From JBMDXB01 sp048594885 (GTDB lineage Bacteria > Acidobacteriota > Vicinamibacteria > Vicinamibacterales > 2-12-FULL-66-21), in the NCBI GenBank assembly GCA_048594885.1, contig JBMDXB010000112.1, positions 1 through 64,000 on the forward strand: a DNA stretch of 64,000 bases, written 5' to 3'. The notes under the pieces were generated by a model, which worked only from the letters and a program-made list of their open reading frames with translations, was not told the DNA's origin and made no database searches. Shown here piece after piece: positions 35,451 to 44,047 of this stretch. Position 1 is the stretch's first letter, and each line of letters opens with the position of its first letter. The position numbers and the translations under genes were made by a program.

Positions 35451-36842
35451 ATGGAGACACCGTTCCACACCATCATCGAACCGTTCCGCATCAAGTCCGT
35501 CGAAGCCATCCGCTCCACCACCCGTGCCGAGCGCGAAACGGCCCTCCGTAACGCCGGCTACAACGTCTTCTCGCTGCACGCCGACGACGTGCTGGTCGAT
35601 CTGCTGACGGACTCGGGGACCGGTGCGATGTCGGCGGCGCAGTGGAGCGCGCTGATGCAGGGCGACGAGTCGTATGCCGGCAGCCGCTCGTTCTACCGGT
35701 TCGAGAGCGTCGTGCGGAACCTCACCGGGATGAAGCACATCATCCCGACGCACCAGGGGCGCGCGGCGGAGCGGATCCTGTTCCACACCGTGCTCCACCC
35801 CGGGTTCATCGTCCCGAACAACAACCATTTCGACACGACGCGGGCGAACATCGAGGTCGAAGAGGCGGAGGCGCGGGATCTCGTGATCGAGGAAGGGCGG
35901 CATCCCGAGACGCTGCATCCGTTCAAAGGAAACGTCGATCTGGGCCGGCTGGAACAACTCCTGACAGAGCACGGCGACCGCGTGCCGCTGGTGATGGTGA
36001 CGGTGACGAACAACTCCGGCGGCGGCCAGCCGGTCTCGCTCGAGAACCTGCGCGGCGTGCGCGCGTTGTGCGACCGCTACCGCAAACCGCTGTTCCTCGA
36101 CGCCTGCCGCTTCGCGGAGAACGCGTGGTTCATCCGGCAGCGCGAACCCGGGCAGTCGAACCGGCCGCCGTTCGACATCGCGCGGGAGATGTTCTCGCTT
36201 GCCGACGGCTGCACGATGTCGGCCAAGAAGGACGGCCTCGCCAACATCGGCGGCTTCCTCGCGCTGAACGACGACGGCTGGGCGGAAGCGGCGCGGAACC
36301 TGCTGATCCTGACCGAGGGATTTCCCACCTACGGCGGCCTCGCCGGCTACGACCTCGAAGCGATCGCGCGCGGCCTCGAGGAAGTTGTCGACGAGAGCTA
36401 CCTGCGATACCGGATCCGTTCGACCGAGTACCTCGGCGAGAAGCTGATGGCGGCCGGCGTGCCGATCGTGCGGCCTCCCGGCGGCCACGCGATCTATCTC
36501 GACGCGCGTTCGCTACTGCCGCAGGTGCCGCCGCTGCAATATCCCGGCGTCGCCATCGTCAACGCGCTCTACCTCGAGGCGGGAATCCGTGGCGTCGAGA
36601 TCGGCACGCTGATGTTCGGCGGACGCGGCGGCGGAGCGGAAGCGCCGGCGGCGATGGATCTCGTGCGGCTGGCAATCCCTCGGCGCGTCTACACGCAGTC
36701 GCATATCGACTACGTGGCGGAGGCCGTGATCGCCGTCGCGGGCAAAGCCAGTCAACTCGGGGGCTACCGTATCGAGCAGTCGACATCGACGCCGGCCCTG
36801 CGCCACTTCACCGCGCGGCTCGCGCCGATCGCAAGCGGCTGA
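35451..36842 (+). CDS. tnaA: Tryptophanase
   Basis: PLP-dependent beta-eliminating lyase of 463 residues, splitting tryptophan into indole, pyruvate and ammonia. SFYRFE, PTHQGRAAE, TNNSGGGQPVSL, MSAKKDG (PLP Lys) and PTYGGLAG match the tryptophanase/tyrosine phenol-lyase family. Two diagnostic positions favour tryptophanase: FDTT (Asp as in E. coli TnaA, where phenol-lyase has Thr) and LRHFTARL (His, where phenol-lyase has Phe). NIGGFLA is more phenol-lyase-like, so specificity should be tested. The upstream permease may import the substrate. Confidence 0.9.
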   Translation: METPFHTIIEPFRIKSVEAIRSTTRAERETALRNAGYNVFSLHADDVLVDLLTDSGTGAMSAAQWSALMQGDESYAGSRSFYRFESVVRNLTGMKHIIPTHQGRAAERILFHTVLHPGFIVPNNNHFDTTRANIEVEEAEARDLVIEEGRHPETLHPFKGNVDLGRLEQLLTEHGDRVPLVMVTVTNNSGGGQPVSLENLRGVRALCDRYRKPLFLDACRFAENAWFIRQREPGQSNRPPFDIAREMFSLADGCTMSAKKDGLANIGGFLALNDDGWAEAARNLLILTEGFPTYGGLAGYDLEAIARGLEEVVDESYLRYRIRSTEYLGEKLMAAGVPIVRPPGGHAIYLDARSLLPQVPPLQYPGVAIVNALYLEAGIRGVEIGTLMFGGRGGGAEAPAAMDLVRLAIPRRVYTQSHIDYVAEAVIAVAGKASQLGGYRIEQSTSTPALRHFTARLAPIASG

Positions 36843-37026
36843 ACGAGCGTCACTTCCCCGGCAGACTCGCACCAATCGCATGAGTGCATCCGGGGGACCC
36901 TGTCACTTTTGACAGTGCCTCCGGCGATGACCCTTCTGCTACCATCAGGGTGAATCCGCTGCTGGGGTTCACCTCCCCCACCCAGTCACTGCAAGTTGTC
37001 TGTGTACGAACCCAAAGGGGGGAGTC

Positions 37027-38073
37027 ATGTCCCAGGGAAGATTCGCGTCAGTGCTCAAGCCCCGCATCGCTGCGGCCGCAGCCGCCGTTCTGGTCATCGT
37101 CGCTTTCGGCGTGCCGTTCAGCGCGCCCACGGTCGAGGCGCAGGGACGGCCAACGTTCGAGTCGCTGCACAACCGGCTGCTGCCGCTGTTCGAGTTGGCG
37201 GGCGTCGTCTTCACGGATGCCGACGAGACAACCGGCCGTTTCGTCGTCGGAGTCCAGGACGAGGAGATTCGCGGGTTGATCCGCGCCCGCCTGTCCGCGA
37301 TCGGCGTCCCGTTTCAGTCCGTCGACATCGTCGAAACGGACGCGATTCTGCCAGTCACCACGCTTCGTGACAACGTGCGCCCGGTGGTCGGCGGCCTGCA
37401 GATCCGCTATTCCGGTTATCTCTGCAGCCTGAGCTTCAACGCCGTGCTGAACGGCGTCGCCGGGTACGTGACGGCGGCTCACTGCAGCGACAAGCAGGGG
37501 GCTGCGGATGGCACGCTCTATTACCAGCCGCTCAATCAGGTAATCGGCGAGTTCATCGGGCAGGAACTGTTCGATCCGGCGTTCTTCCGCAGCACGAACG
37601 GCTGCTCCAGGGGCAAGCGGTGCCGCTATTCGGACGCGAACTTCAGCGACAGCTACACGGGCGCGACCTTTGACCTCGGCATGATCGCGATGACCACCGG
37701 CTCGAACACCGGATCCCTGACGATGAGTGGCTCGTTCAGCATCACCGGCGAAGGCACCGCCGCTGTCGGCAGCGCGGCGCACAAGGTCGGGAGGACGACC
37801 GGTTGGACGCAGGGAAAAGTCACGCGGACGTGCGTGAACACTGCGGTGTCCGGCAGCAACATCCTGCTGCTGTGCCAGACGTTCGTCGAACAGAAGAACG
37901 TGCAGATTGTCGCCGGCGGCGACAGTGGTTCGCCGGTCTTCGTGCCGCAGGGCGGCACGAGCGTCACGCTGCTGGGCACGCTGTGGGGTGGCAATTCGAC
38001 CGGCACACAATTCGTCTATAGCCCGATAGCCAACATCGAGAGCGAGCTCGGAGCGCTGACGACCAGCAGGTGA
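37027..38073 (+). CDS. Secreted trypsin-like serine protease
   Basis: 348 residues with a signal peptide (ends near APTVEAQ). A ~90-residue pro-like region is followed by a chymotrypsin fold with the complete triad: His152 in VTAAHC, Asp216 in TFDLGMIAM, and Ser300 in GGDSGSPVF. Cys pairs near the active site (CSLSF...AAHC; CSRGKRC) suggest disulfides. The catalytic domain resembles streptogrisin/S1 secreted proteases. A good Shine-Dalgarno precedes ATG. An upstream hairpin CTGTCA-CTTT-TGACAG (36900-36915) lies in the 184-bp gap after tnaA. Confidence 0.88.
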   Translation: MSQGRFASVLKPRIAAAAAAVLVIVAFGVPFSAPTVEAQGRPTFESLHNRLLPLFELAGVVFTDADETTGRFVVGVQDEEIRGLIRARLSAIGVPFQSVDIVETDAILPVTTLRDNVRPVVGGLQIRYSGYLCSLSFNAVLNGVAGYVTAAHCSDKQGAADGTLYYQPLNQVIGEFIGQELFDPAFFRSTNGCSRGKRCRYSDANFSDSYTGATFDLGMIAMTTGSNTGSLTMSGSFSITGEGTAAVGSAAHKVGRTTGWTQGKVTRTCVNTAVSGSNILLLCQTFVEQKNVQIVAGGDSGSPVFVPQGGTSVTLLGTLWGGNSTGTQFVYSPIANIESELGALTTSR

Positions 38074-38087
38074 GGCGTTCCCGGCGG

Positions 38088-40604
38088 TTATTCGTAGCGC
38101 AGCGCCTTCATCGGATCGAGCCGCGCGGCGCGGCGGGCGGGCAGATACGCAGCAACGAAGGTGGCGGCGAGCACCAGCGGCGCGACGACGGCAAGGGACG
38201 TCGGATCGAGCCGCGCATCAGTGCCGCTCGGGAATGCCGCCTCGAGCAGTCGCTGCACGCCCAGGCCCGCCGCGAGGCCGATCACGAGCCCGCTCCCCGC
38301 GAGCACGAGCCCCTGTCGAAGCACCATACGCAGGACCGCCGGACGGCTGGCGCCGATCGCCATCCGAATACCGATTTCGCGCGTTCGGCGGCTCGTGGCG
38401 TACGCGACGAGGCCGTAGAGCCCGACGATGGCCAGCGCCAGTCCCATCAGGCCCATCCCCGCGATGGTTCCGATGATCACGTTGAAAATCGTCACCGTCC
38501 GCATCCGGTAGAGCTCCGCCATCGTGCGCACGTTGAAGATCGGCTGCGTGGCGTCGAGCGCGTGCACCAGGGAGCGAAGCGGCGCAGCGAGGACCGCGGG
38601 ATCGCCCTCCGACTCTGTCATCAGGACCATCTGCGACTGGAAACTCTGGCGATACGGCAAGTAGACGAAATCGGTCGGCGGCTCGGCCGCCCACAGGTAC
38701 TTCGTCGTCGGGACGACGCCGACAATGGTGACCCAGACCTTCCGCTCTCCTTCCTGGAGCTGGAAACGCTTGCCGATCGGATCCTGCGTCGCGGAGTAGT
38801 GCTGCACGTACTGCTCGTTGACGACCGCCACTCGCGGGGAGCCGTTGGAATCCTGTTCGACGAATCCACGGCCGCGAACGACCGGGATGTGCATCGTGGC
38901 GAAGTAGTTCTCGTCGACCCGAGCCGAGAACAGCGTGAGCGCCTCTTTGTCCACTGGAAGCTGGTAGCCTTCCGGAATCACGGTCGAGGCGTTGATCCCG
39001 TCAGTGGCCATCGGCACCGACGACGTGAGCGCGACGGATTTCACGCCCGGCAGCGCGCGCGCCCGCTCCGCCAGATCGTGAAAGAGCCGGCGCGTCTGGT
39101 CTTCGCTGTACCGCACGAGCCCGGGATCGAGGGTCATCAGGAGCAGGTGATCGGTTCGATATCCGGGGCCGCTCGCCAACTGCTCGCGGAATCCTCGGTA
39201 CATGAATGTGGCAAGCACCAGCAGGATCACCGAGACGGTGACCTGACCCACAACCAGCAGGTTCCGCCCCCAACGGCGCCGGCGGCCGGCCATCAGCTCG
39301 CCGCCCTTGAGCACCGCCGTCAGGTCCGCTCTCGATGTCTGGATCGCCGGAGCGAGGCCGAACAGCAGCGCGCTGAGCGTTGCGACGATGAGGCTGAACG
39401 CGAGCACGCGGCGATCGAGCTGGAACGTGAGGGCGATCGGCAGGTCGGTCGGGATCTGAATGTGGCGAAACGCCGAGATGCCGATCCACGCGACGCCTAG
39501 TCCGAGCACGCCTCCCGCGAGGGCGATCAGGAGACTCTCGGTCATCAGTTGCCGGATCAGCCGCGAGCGGCCCGCGCCGAGCGCCAGCCGCATCGCCATC
39601 TCGCGCGCCCGCGCCGGCGCCCTGCTCGTCAGCAGGCCTGCGACGTTCGCGCACGCCACGAACAACACGGCGAGCGCCAGCGTGCCGAGCATCGCAATCA
39701 GCATCGTGTCCGGCGGCGACTGCGCCAGCCGCATCTGCAGTTCCGTTCGCGCCACGACGGTCCGGTTGCGGTTCGTGTCCGGATACGCGCGCTCGAGGTC
39801 CTTGCCGATGAGCAACAGTTCCGCCTGCGCTCGCGCAAGGCTCACGCCGGGCACGAGACGCCCTTTAAGCGTCAGGCTGCGGTTGTCACGGTCTTCGAGG
39901 GGACTGTTCTTCGGATTGCCCGAGAGCCGAGGCCACATCATCAGCGGGACGTAGAAATCCGAGCGAACCACCGGGTTCATCCCGGTAAAGCGCGCGGGCG
40001 CCACCCCGACGATCGTGAACTCGATGCCGCTCAATTGCACGTGCCGTCCAAGCACGTTCGGATCGGACGCGAACTGCTGCTTCCAGAGGTTGTGACTGAT
40101 GATGACGACGGCATCTCTCCCCGGCACCGCGTTCTCATCGGGCCGGAACGCGCGTCCGAGCTCCGGCTCGACGCCCATCGCGCTGAAGAAGTTGCCGCTG
40201 ACCAGCGACCCGAGTTTCAGCGCCGGCAGCGCATCCCGCGTGGCTGCCAGTCCGGCGGTCGTGAACGTGTATGCGACCAGGCCGCTGAAGGTGGTGCTTC
40301 GATCGCGAATGTCGACGTAATCGGGATACGAGGCGCCGATTCGGCTGAAGCCCTCGACCGACATCGTCGACCCAACGGTGATGACCTCGCCGGGGCGCGC
40401 GACGGGTAGCGGACGGAGCAGCAGCACGTCGGCCCAGCTGAATGCGGCGCCGTTCGCGCCGACACCGAGCGCCAGCGAGCAGACCGCGACGAGAGTGAAC
40501 CCTGGGCTCGATGCCAGCGTGCGGCAGCCGTATCGCACGTCCTGCCACAATCGTTCGAGCCAACCGAGTCCGCGGATCGCGGCGCCGGAGTCCTGTGTAG
40601 CCAT
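38088..40604 (-). CDS. ABC-type permease with duplicated MacB/FtsX modules (ADOP)
   Basis: 838 residues, same architecture as the protein at 31.5 kb but a divergent paralogue. DVRYGCRTLASSPGFTLVAVCSLALGVGAN starts the first helix, MacB_PCD follows, the first FtsX block contains ACANVAGLLTSRAPARAREMAMRLALGAGR, then the second MacB_PCD and second FtsX block (TREIGIRMAIGASRPAVLRMVL). It ends RRAARLDPMKALRYE, nearly the same final word as the other copy. No ATPase partner is adjacent. It is convergent with the protease. Confidence 0.92.
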   Translation of the reverse strand: MATQDSGAAIRGLGWLERLWQDVRYGCRTLASSPGFTLVAVCSLALGVGANGAAFSWADVLLLRPLPVARPGEVITVGSTMSVEGFSRIGASYPDYVDIRDRSTTFSGLVAYTFTTAGLAATRDALPALKLGSLVSGNFFSAMGVEPELGRAFRPDENAVPGRDAVVIISHNLWKQQFASDPNVLGRHVQLSGIEFTIVGVAPARFTGMNPVVRSDFYVPLMMWPRLSGNPKNSPLEDRDNRSLTLKGRLVPGVSLARAQAELLLIGKDLERAYPDTNRNRTVVARTELQMRLAQSPPDTMLIAMLGTLALAVLFVACANVAGLLTSRAPARAREMAMRLALGAGRSRLIRQLMTESLLIALAGGVLGLGVAWIGISAFRHIQIPTDLPIALTFQLDRRVLAFSLIVATLSALLFGLAPAIQTSRADLTAVLKGGELMAGRRRRWGRNLLVVGQVTVSVILLVLATFMYRGFREQLASGPGYRTDHLLLMTLDPGLVRYSEDQTRRLFHDLAERARALPGVKSVALTSSVPMATDGINASTVIPEGYQLPVDKEALTLFSARVDENYFATMHIPVVRGRGFVEQDSNGSPRVAVVNEQYVQHYSATQDPIGKRFQLQEGERKVWVTIVGVVPTTKYLWAAEPPTDFVYLPYRQSFQSQMVLMTESEGDPAVLAAPLRSLVHALDATQPIFNVRTMAELYRMRTVTIFNVIIGTIAGMGLMGLALAIVGLYGLVAYATSRRTREIGIRMAIGASRPAVLRMVLRQGLVLAGSGLVIGLAAGLGVQRLLEAAFPSGTDARLDPTSLAVVAPLVLAATFVAAYLPARRAARLDPMKALRYE

Positions 40605-40690
40605 GCCCTCATTTGACGTGCCGCGCGCGGGGAGGTTCGGCGATCCTCATTGTTCCCGGCGGCTACGATGCCTACCGCAGCGGTCGTCGC

Positions 40691-40708
40691 GCAGGCCTTC
40701 AGGCCTGC
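40691..40708. repeat. Short hairpin over the corrinoid gene stop
   Basis: GCAGGCCT-TC-AGGCCTGC, 8-bp perfect arms, covers the stop codon of the minus-strand corrinoid protein gene (40699-40701). The TC loop matches the hairpin at 22899-22922. Terminator or REP-like. Confidence 0.55.
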
Positions 40709-41346
40709 CTCGCCACACCACAGAGCGCCCGCACGGCGTCGACGGCGCTCGGAGCATCCGGCGCGTAGGCATCGGCGCCGATCTCGCGCGCGAACTCCGC
40801 CGACACCGGGGCACCGCCGATGATAGTGCGGATCCGCCCCGTGAGCCCTCTGTCTTCGATCGCTTGAACCACGTCGCGCATCGCGATCATCGTTGTCGTC
40901 AGCAGCGCCGACATACCGATGACCGAGGCGCCTTCGTTCACCGCCGCGTCGACGAACTGCCCGGCGTCGACGTCGGTGCCGAGGTCGATCACCTCGAAGC
41001 CGCCGCCCTGCAGCAGGAAGGCGACCAGGTTCTTGCCGATGTCGTGGATGTCGCCGCTGACGGTGCCGAGCACGATCTTGCCGGCAGGCGCCGCGTGCGC
41101 GCCGGCCAGGAGCGGCTGGAGCAGCGTCATCGCGCTCTTCATCGCCCGCGCGGCCAGCAGCACGTCCGGCAGGTAGATCTGCCGGTCGCGGAAGCGTACG
41201 CCGACGGCGGCCATCCCTGGCAGCAGCGCGCGATCGAGGATCTCCGACGGCGCGACGCCGCGCTCGAGCGCGTCGCGCGTCAGCGCGGTGACGGCCTTGT
41301 CGTCGCCGTTCTGCAGATGAGCAGAGAGGGTCGTCAGCAGGTCCAT
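40699..41346 (-). CDS. Corrinoid (B12-binding) methyl-carrier protein
   Basis: Product of 215 residues: an N-terminal helical cap (LPGMAAVGVRFRDRQIYLPDVLLAARAM) and a Rossmann B12 domain with the base-off motif GDIHDIGKN (His ligates cobalt), SALLTTTM and IIGGAPV. It carries the methyl group between the MttB-like enzyme and the URO-D-like methyltransferase encoded directly upstream; its start overlaps the mttB-like stop by 13 bp. It is last in a three-gene operon. No corrinoid reactivase (RamA-like) is adjacent. Confidence 0.93.
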   Translation of the reverse strand: MDLLTTLSAHLQNGDDKAVTALTRDALERGVAPSEILDRALLPGMAAVGVRFRDRQIYLPDVLLAARAMKSAMTLLQPLLAGAHAAPAGKIVLGTVSGDIHDIGKNLVAFLLQGGGFEVIDLGTDVDAGQFVDAAVNEGASVIGMSALLTTTMIAMRDVVQAIEDRGLTGRIRTIIGGAPVSAEFAREIGADAYAPDAPSAVDAVRALCGVARQA

Positions 41347-42803
41347 GAGGTCCTCAGAGAATCGATGTCCGGAAGGCGATCCATGCCGGCCGCGCGCGAC
41401 GCCGCGTGCATGCGGTCGATCAGCGCGCGCTCGACGTCCGGGCTATGGCCGACGGGCTCGTGACGCCGCTCGAGCTCCGCGGCGCGCGCCGCTGCGCGTT
41501 CGACGAGCGATCGGCCGCCCTCTTCGGTCCAGCGCTCGTGCGTCGCGCGATCGATGATCGCGGACGGCCGCGAGATCTCGCGCGCGGCATGAAGCCGCGT
41601 GTGATCGGCGATCAGGAGATGTCCCTCCGCCACGAGCTCCTGCATCAGCGGCACGACGACATCGCCTTCGACCTCGCGGATGCCGTACCGCAGCCGCTGC
41701 GCCATGCCGCAGATCTCGTCGTCCAGAACGAGCTTCTCGATGCTGAACGCGTTCTCGAATTCGAGCATGCCGGGGCCGGACACGTGGTTGATGCCCGCCA
41801 GCGCAGCGAGCGCCGCGCCGATGCCGGTCTCGGCTCCCGCCTGCGCGTCGAGCTGCTTCGCGTCGCTGAGCGCGATGTATCCCTGCGTCGGCACGCCGAG
41901 GAAACGTCCCACCTGCGCGCAGCCGCACGCCAGCATCATCGTCTCCACCGCGCCCATCGGCGTCGTTTCGTGGCGGACGTCGAAGATCGCGGTCGACCCG
42001 CCGTAGAGCAGCCGCGCCCCGGGCACGGCGAGTTGGTGCAGGACGATGCCGCTGAGCGCTTCGGCGGCATGCTGCGTGACGACGCCGGCGAGCGTTGCCG
42101 GCGCGGTGAAGCCCGCGAGCGGCATCGGCACGATCTCGACCGGAACGCCCGCGCGGGCGCACGCGAGCAGGACCTCTGTCGCGTCGGCGCTCCACTTCAA
42201 GGGGGACGTCGGGCAGCACGAGAAGATGGCCAGCGGCTTGTCGCGCAGGGATGCCGCCGTGCCGCGGAGGGCGGTCAGGAGGTCGAGCATCACGCCGAGC
42301 CCCGCGGCCGAGAACGTTCCGGTGATGACCGGCTTGGCGCACAGCAGCAGGCTGAGAAAGAGCCGATAACTGTCGGAGATGCGCGGATGAACGTCGGCCG
42401 GCACGAACGCGGTGCTCTGCGCGGGCAGGCGGGTCAGGCCGCTGACGACCTTCGCATAGCGGACGTAATCGGGCGTCAGCGGCGGGCGCATGACACCATC
42501 GAACAGCCGCAGCGCGGAGGAACCGGGCGCGAAGTACACGCGGTCGCCGCCGATGTCGTGCGTCGCGCCACCGCGCGCGTCGAACAGCTTCACACAGGCG
42601 GGGACCGTCGCGAGCGCGCGATCGACGAGCGAACCGGGCAGGCACGCGCGACGCCGCGACGCGTCGATGCGCGCGCCATGGTCGCCGAGGAGCGCAAGCG
42701 CCTCACGGCTGCGGACCTCGACGCCGACCTGCGCGAGCACCTCCCGCGCTTGCGCCACGATGCGCGCCGGCGCATCAGGATCGAGCATGCGAACGGTTCT
42801 CAT
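41334..42803 (-). CDS. Trimethylamine methyltransferase (MttB) family protein
   Basis: 489-residue MttB-superfamily TIM barrel: PPLTPDYVRYAKVVSGL, TGTFSAAGL, CPTSPLKWSADATEVLLACARAG, GVVTQHAAEALSGIVLHQL, GRFLGVPTQGY, NHVSGPGMLEFENAFS. There is no in-frame amber codon, so it is a non-pyrrolysine member, the group that demethylates quaternary amines such as glycine betaine, proline betaine or carnitine. ATG 42803 is used (ATGA overlap with the upstream gene). It demethylates an unknown methylated compound onto the adjacent corrinoid protein. Confidence 0.9.
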   Translation of the reverse strand: MRTVRMLDPDAPARIVAQAREVLAQVGVEVRSREALALLGDHGARIDASRRRACLPGSLVDRALATVPACVKLFDARGGATHDIGGDRVYFAPGSSALRLFDGVMRPPLTPDYVRYAKVVSGLTRLPAQSTAFVPADVHPRISDSYRLFLSLLLCAKPVITGTFSAAGLGVMLDLLTALRGTAASLRDKPLAIFSCCPTSPLKWSADATEVLLACARAGVPVEIVPMPLAGFTAPATLAGVVTQHAAEALSGIVLHQLAVPGARLLYGGSTAIFDVRHETTPMGAVETMMLACGCAQVGRFLGVPTQGYIALSDAKQLDAQAGAETGIGAALAALAGINHVSGPGMLEFENAFSIEKLVLDDEICGMAQRLRYGIREVEGDVVVPLMQELVAEGHLLIADHTRLHAAREISRPSAIIDRATHERWTEEGGRSLVERAAARAAELERRHEPVGHSPDVERALIDRMHAASRAAGMDRLPDIDSLRTSWTC

Positions 42804-43945
42804 GCCATGTCCTCGGCCGCCCGAACCAGCGCGGCAACGTTCTCCGGCGGCGCGTGCGGCGGAACGGAACACGCGGTACTCAGCACGTAGCCGGACGGAC
42901 CCGCGATCTCGATCCGCGCGCACGCGTCGCGATAACACGCGTCCGGCGTCCCGCGCAACACCGTGTTCACGGGATCGACGTTCCCCTTGATGAATGTCTT
43001 CGGCCCGAGGCGTTGTCGTGCATCGGCGAGATCGACGTCGCCGAGCGGCGGCGGATCGAGCGTGTCGATGCCGCGAGTCCCCGTCGCCAGCATCAGCTCG
43101 AGGCGGTCGCCGATGGCGCCGCACGTGTGCGTGTAGACCGGTGTGTCGGGATGCTGCCGCTTCGTCGCGGCGATGAGATCGCGTTCGTACGGCAGCACGA
43201 ACGTCTCGTAGTCGCGCCGCGAGATCAGGCCGGCGCCCGCGTACGCGGACGAGATCAGCACGGCGTCAGCGCCGGCAGCCAGATAGCCTGACGCGAGCGC
43301 GATCGCTCCCGCCGTGAGCCGCTCGAGGCAGGCCCGCACTTTGCCGGGGTCCTCGACGATCGCCATCATGCCCTCGCTCACGCCCGCGAGCTCGATGAAC
43401 TGCGAAAAGGGTGAAAACACTTCTGCATGCAGGGACACGTCCGGCGCCTGCTCGCGCACCGACTTGACGGTGTCCCACTGATACGCGGGAAAGGACGACG
43501 GCGTCGGATACGTGAGCCCGATGAGGTCGTGTGGCTCGACGTAGAACAGCTGCTCGGGATCGATCTGATCGAACCGCGGCGCGAAGGAACGGCCGGTGCT
43601 GTCGAGTACGACGCGCGGGTTGTCGTCAGGCGGCACGATCGTGCTGCGTCCGTTGCGCCAGTGGATCACGCGGCGGCCCTTGTACGTGTCGATGCTCCGC
43701 ACCATCCGCCGCCAGGCGGGATCGCGGCCGGGCAGGTTGACCAGAATGCCGTCGAAGCCGTAGCGGCGCTGCAGCGTCACCAGGGAGGTTGCGAACGCCG
43801 CGCCGTCGTGCCAGATGTCGACAGGATCCGCTTCCGCGTGCAGAAAGTAGTGGCCCAGCGCGAGCTGGCACATCACCGGGACCCGGTCCGGCGGGCGCGA
43901 ATCGGCCGGACGCATGGCCGCGTCCATCCTTGTGCGGCTACTCAC
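42800..43945 (-). CDS. Uroporphyrinogen decarboxylase-family methyltransferase
   Basis: 381 residues of the URO-D/MtaA/CmuA-type barrel. Zinc-ligand motif THTCGAIGD near residue 270, KGNVDPVNTVLRG and YVLSTACSVPPHAPPENV (second Cys) point to the corrinoid-methyltransferase branch, not haem synthesis. The likely role is moving the methyl from the corrinoid protein to an acceptor such as tetrahydrofolate or a thiol. GTG 43945 is used; ATG 43927 is possible. First gene of the three-gene cassette. Confidence 0.87.
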   Translation of the reverse strand: MSSRTRMDAAMRPADSRPPDRVPVMCQLALGHYFLHAEADPVDIWHDGAAFATSLVTLQRRYGFDGILVNLPGRDPAWRRMVRSIDTYKGRRVIHWRNGRSTIVPPDDNPRVVLDSTGRSFAPRFDQIDPEQLFYVEPHDLIGLTYPTPSSFPAYQWDTVKSVREQAPDVSLHAEVFSPFSQFIELAGVSEGMMAIVEDPGKVRACLERLTAGAIALASGYLAAGADAVLISSAYAGAGLISRRDYETFVLPYERDLIAATKRQHPDTPVYTHTCGAIGDRLELMLATGTRGIDTLDPPPLGDVDLADARQRLGPKTFIKGNVDPVNTVLRGTPDACYRDACARIEIAGPSGYVLSTACSVPPHAPPENVAALVRAAEDMA

Positions 43946-44047
43946 CGTTTGAGCGGCGCACCGGTGCCAAAGGCGTGCCCGGCCGATTCGGCGCGTCGCG
44001 ATGGAGATGCGTGGCGAGCGCGTACGTGACCGCCGGATTTCCGGCAG

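Noticed and set aside
41334..42803. Pyrrolysine (amber) codon in the MttB homologue
   Set aside because: The frame has no internal TAG; it belongs to the non-pyrrolysine group.
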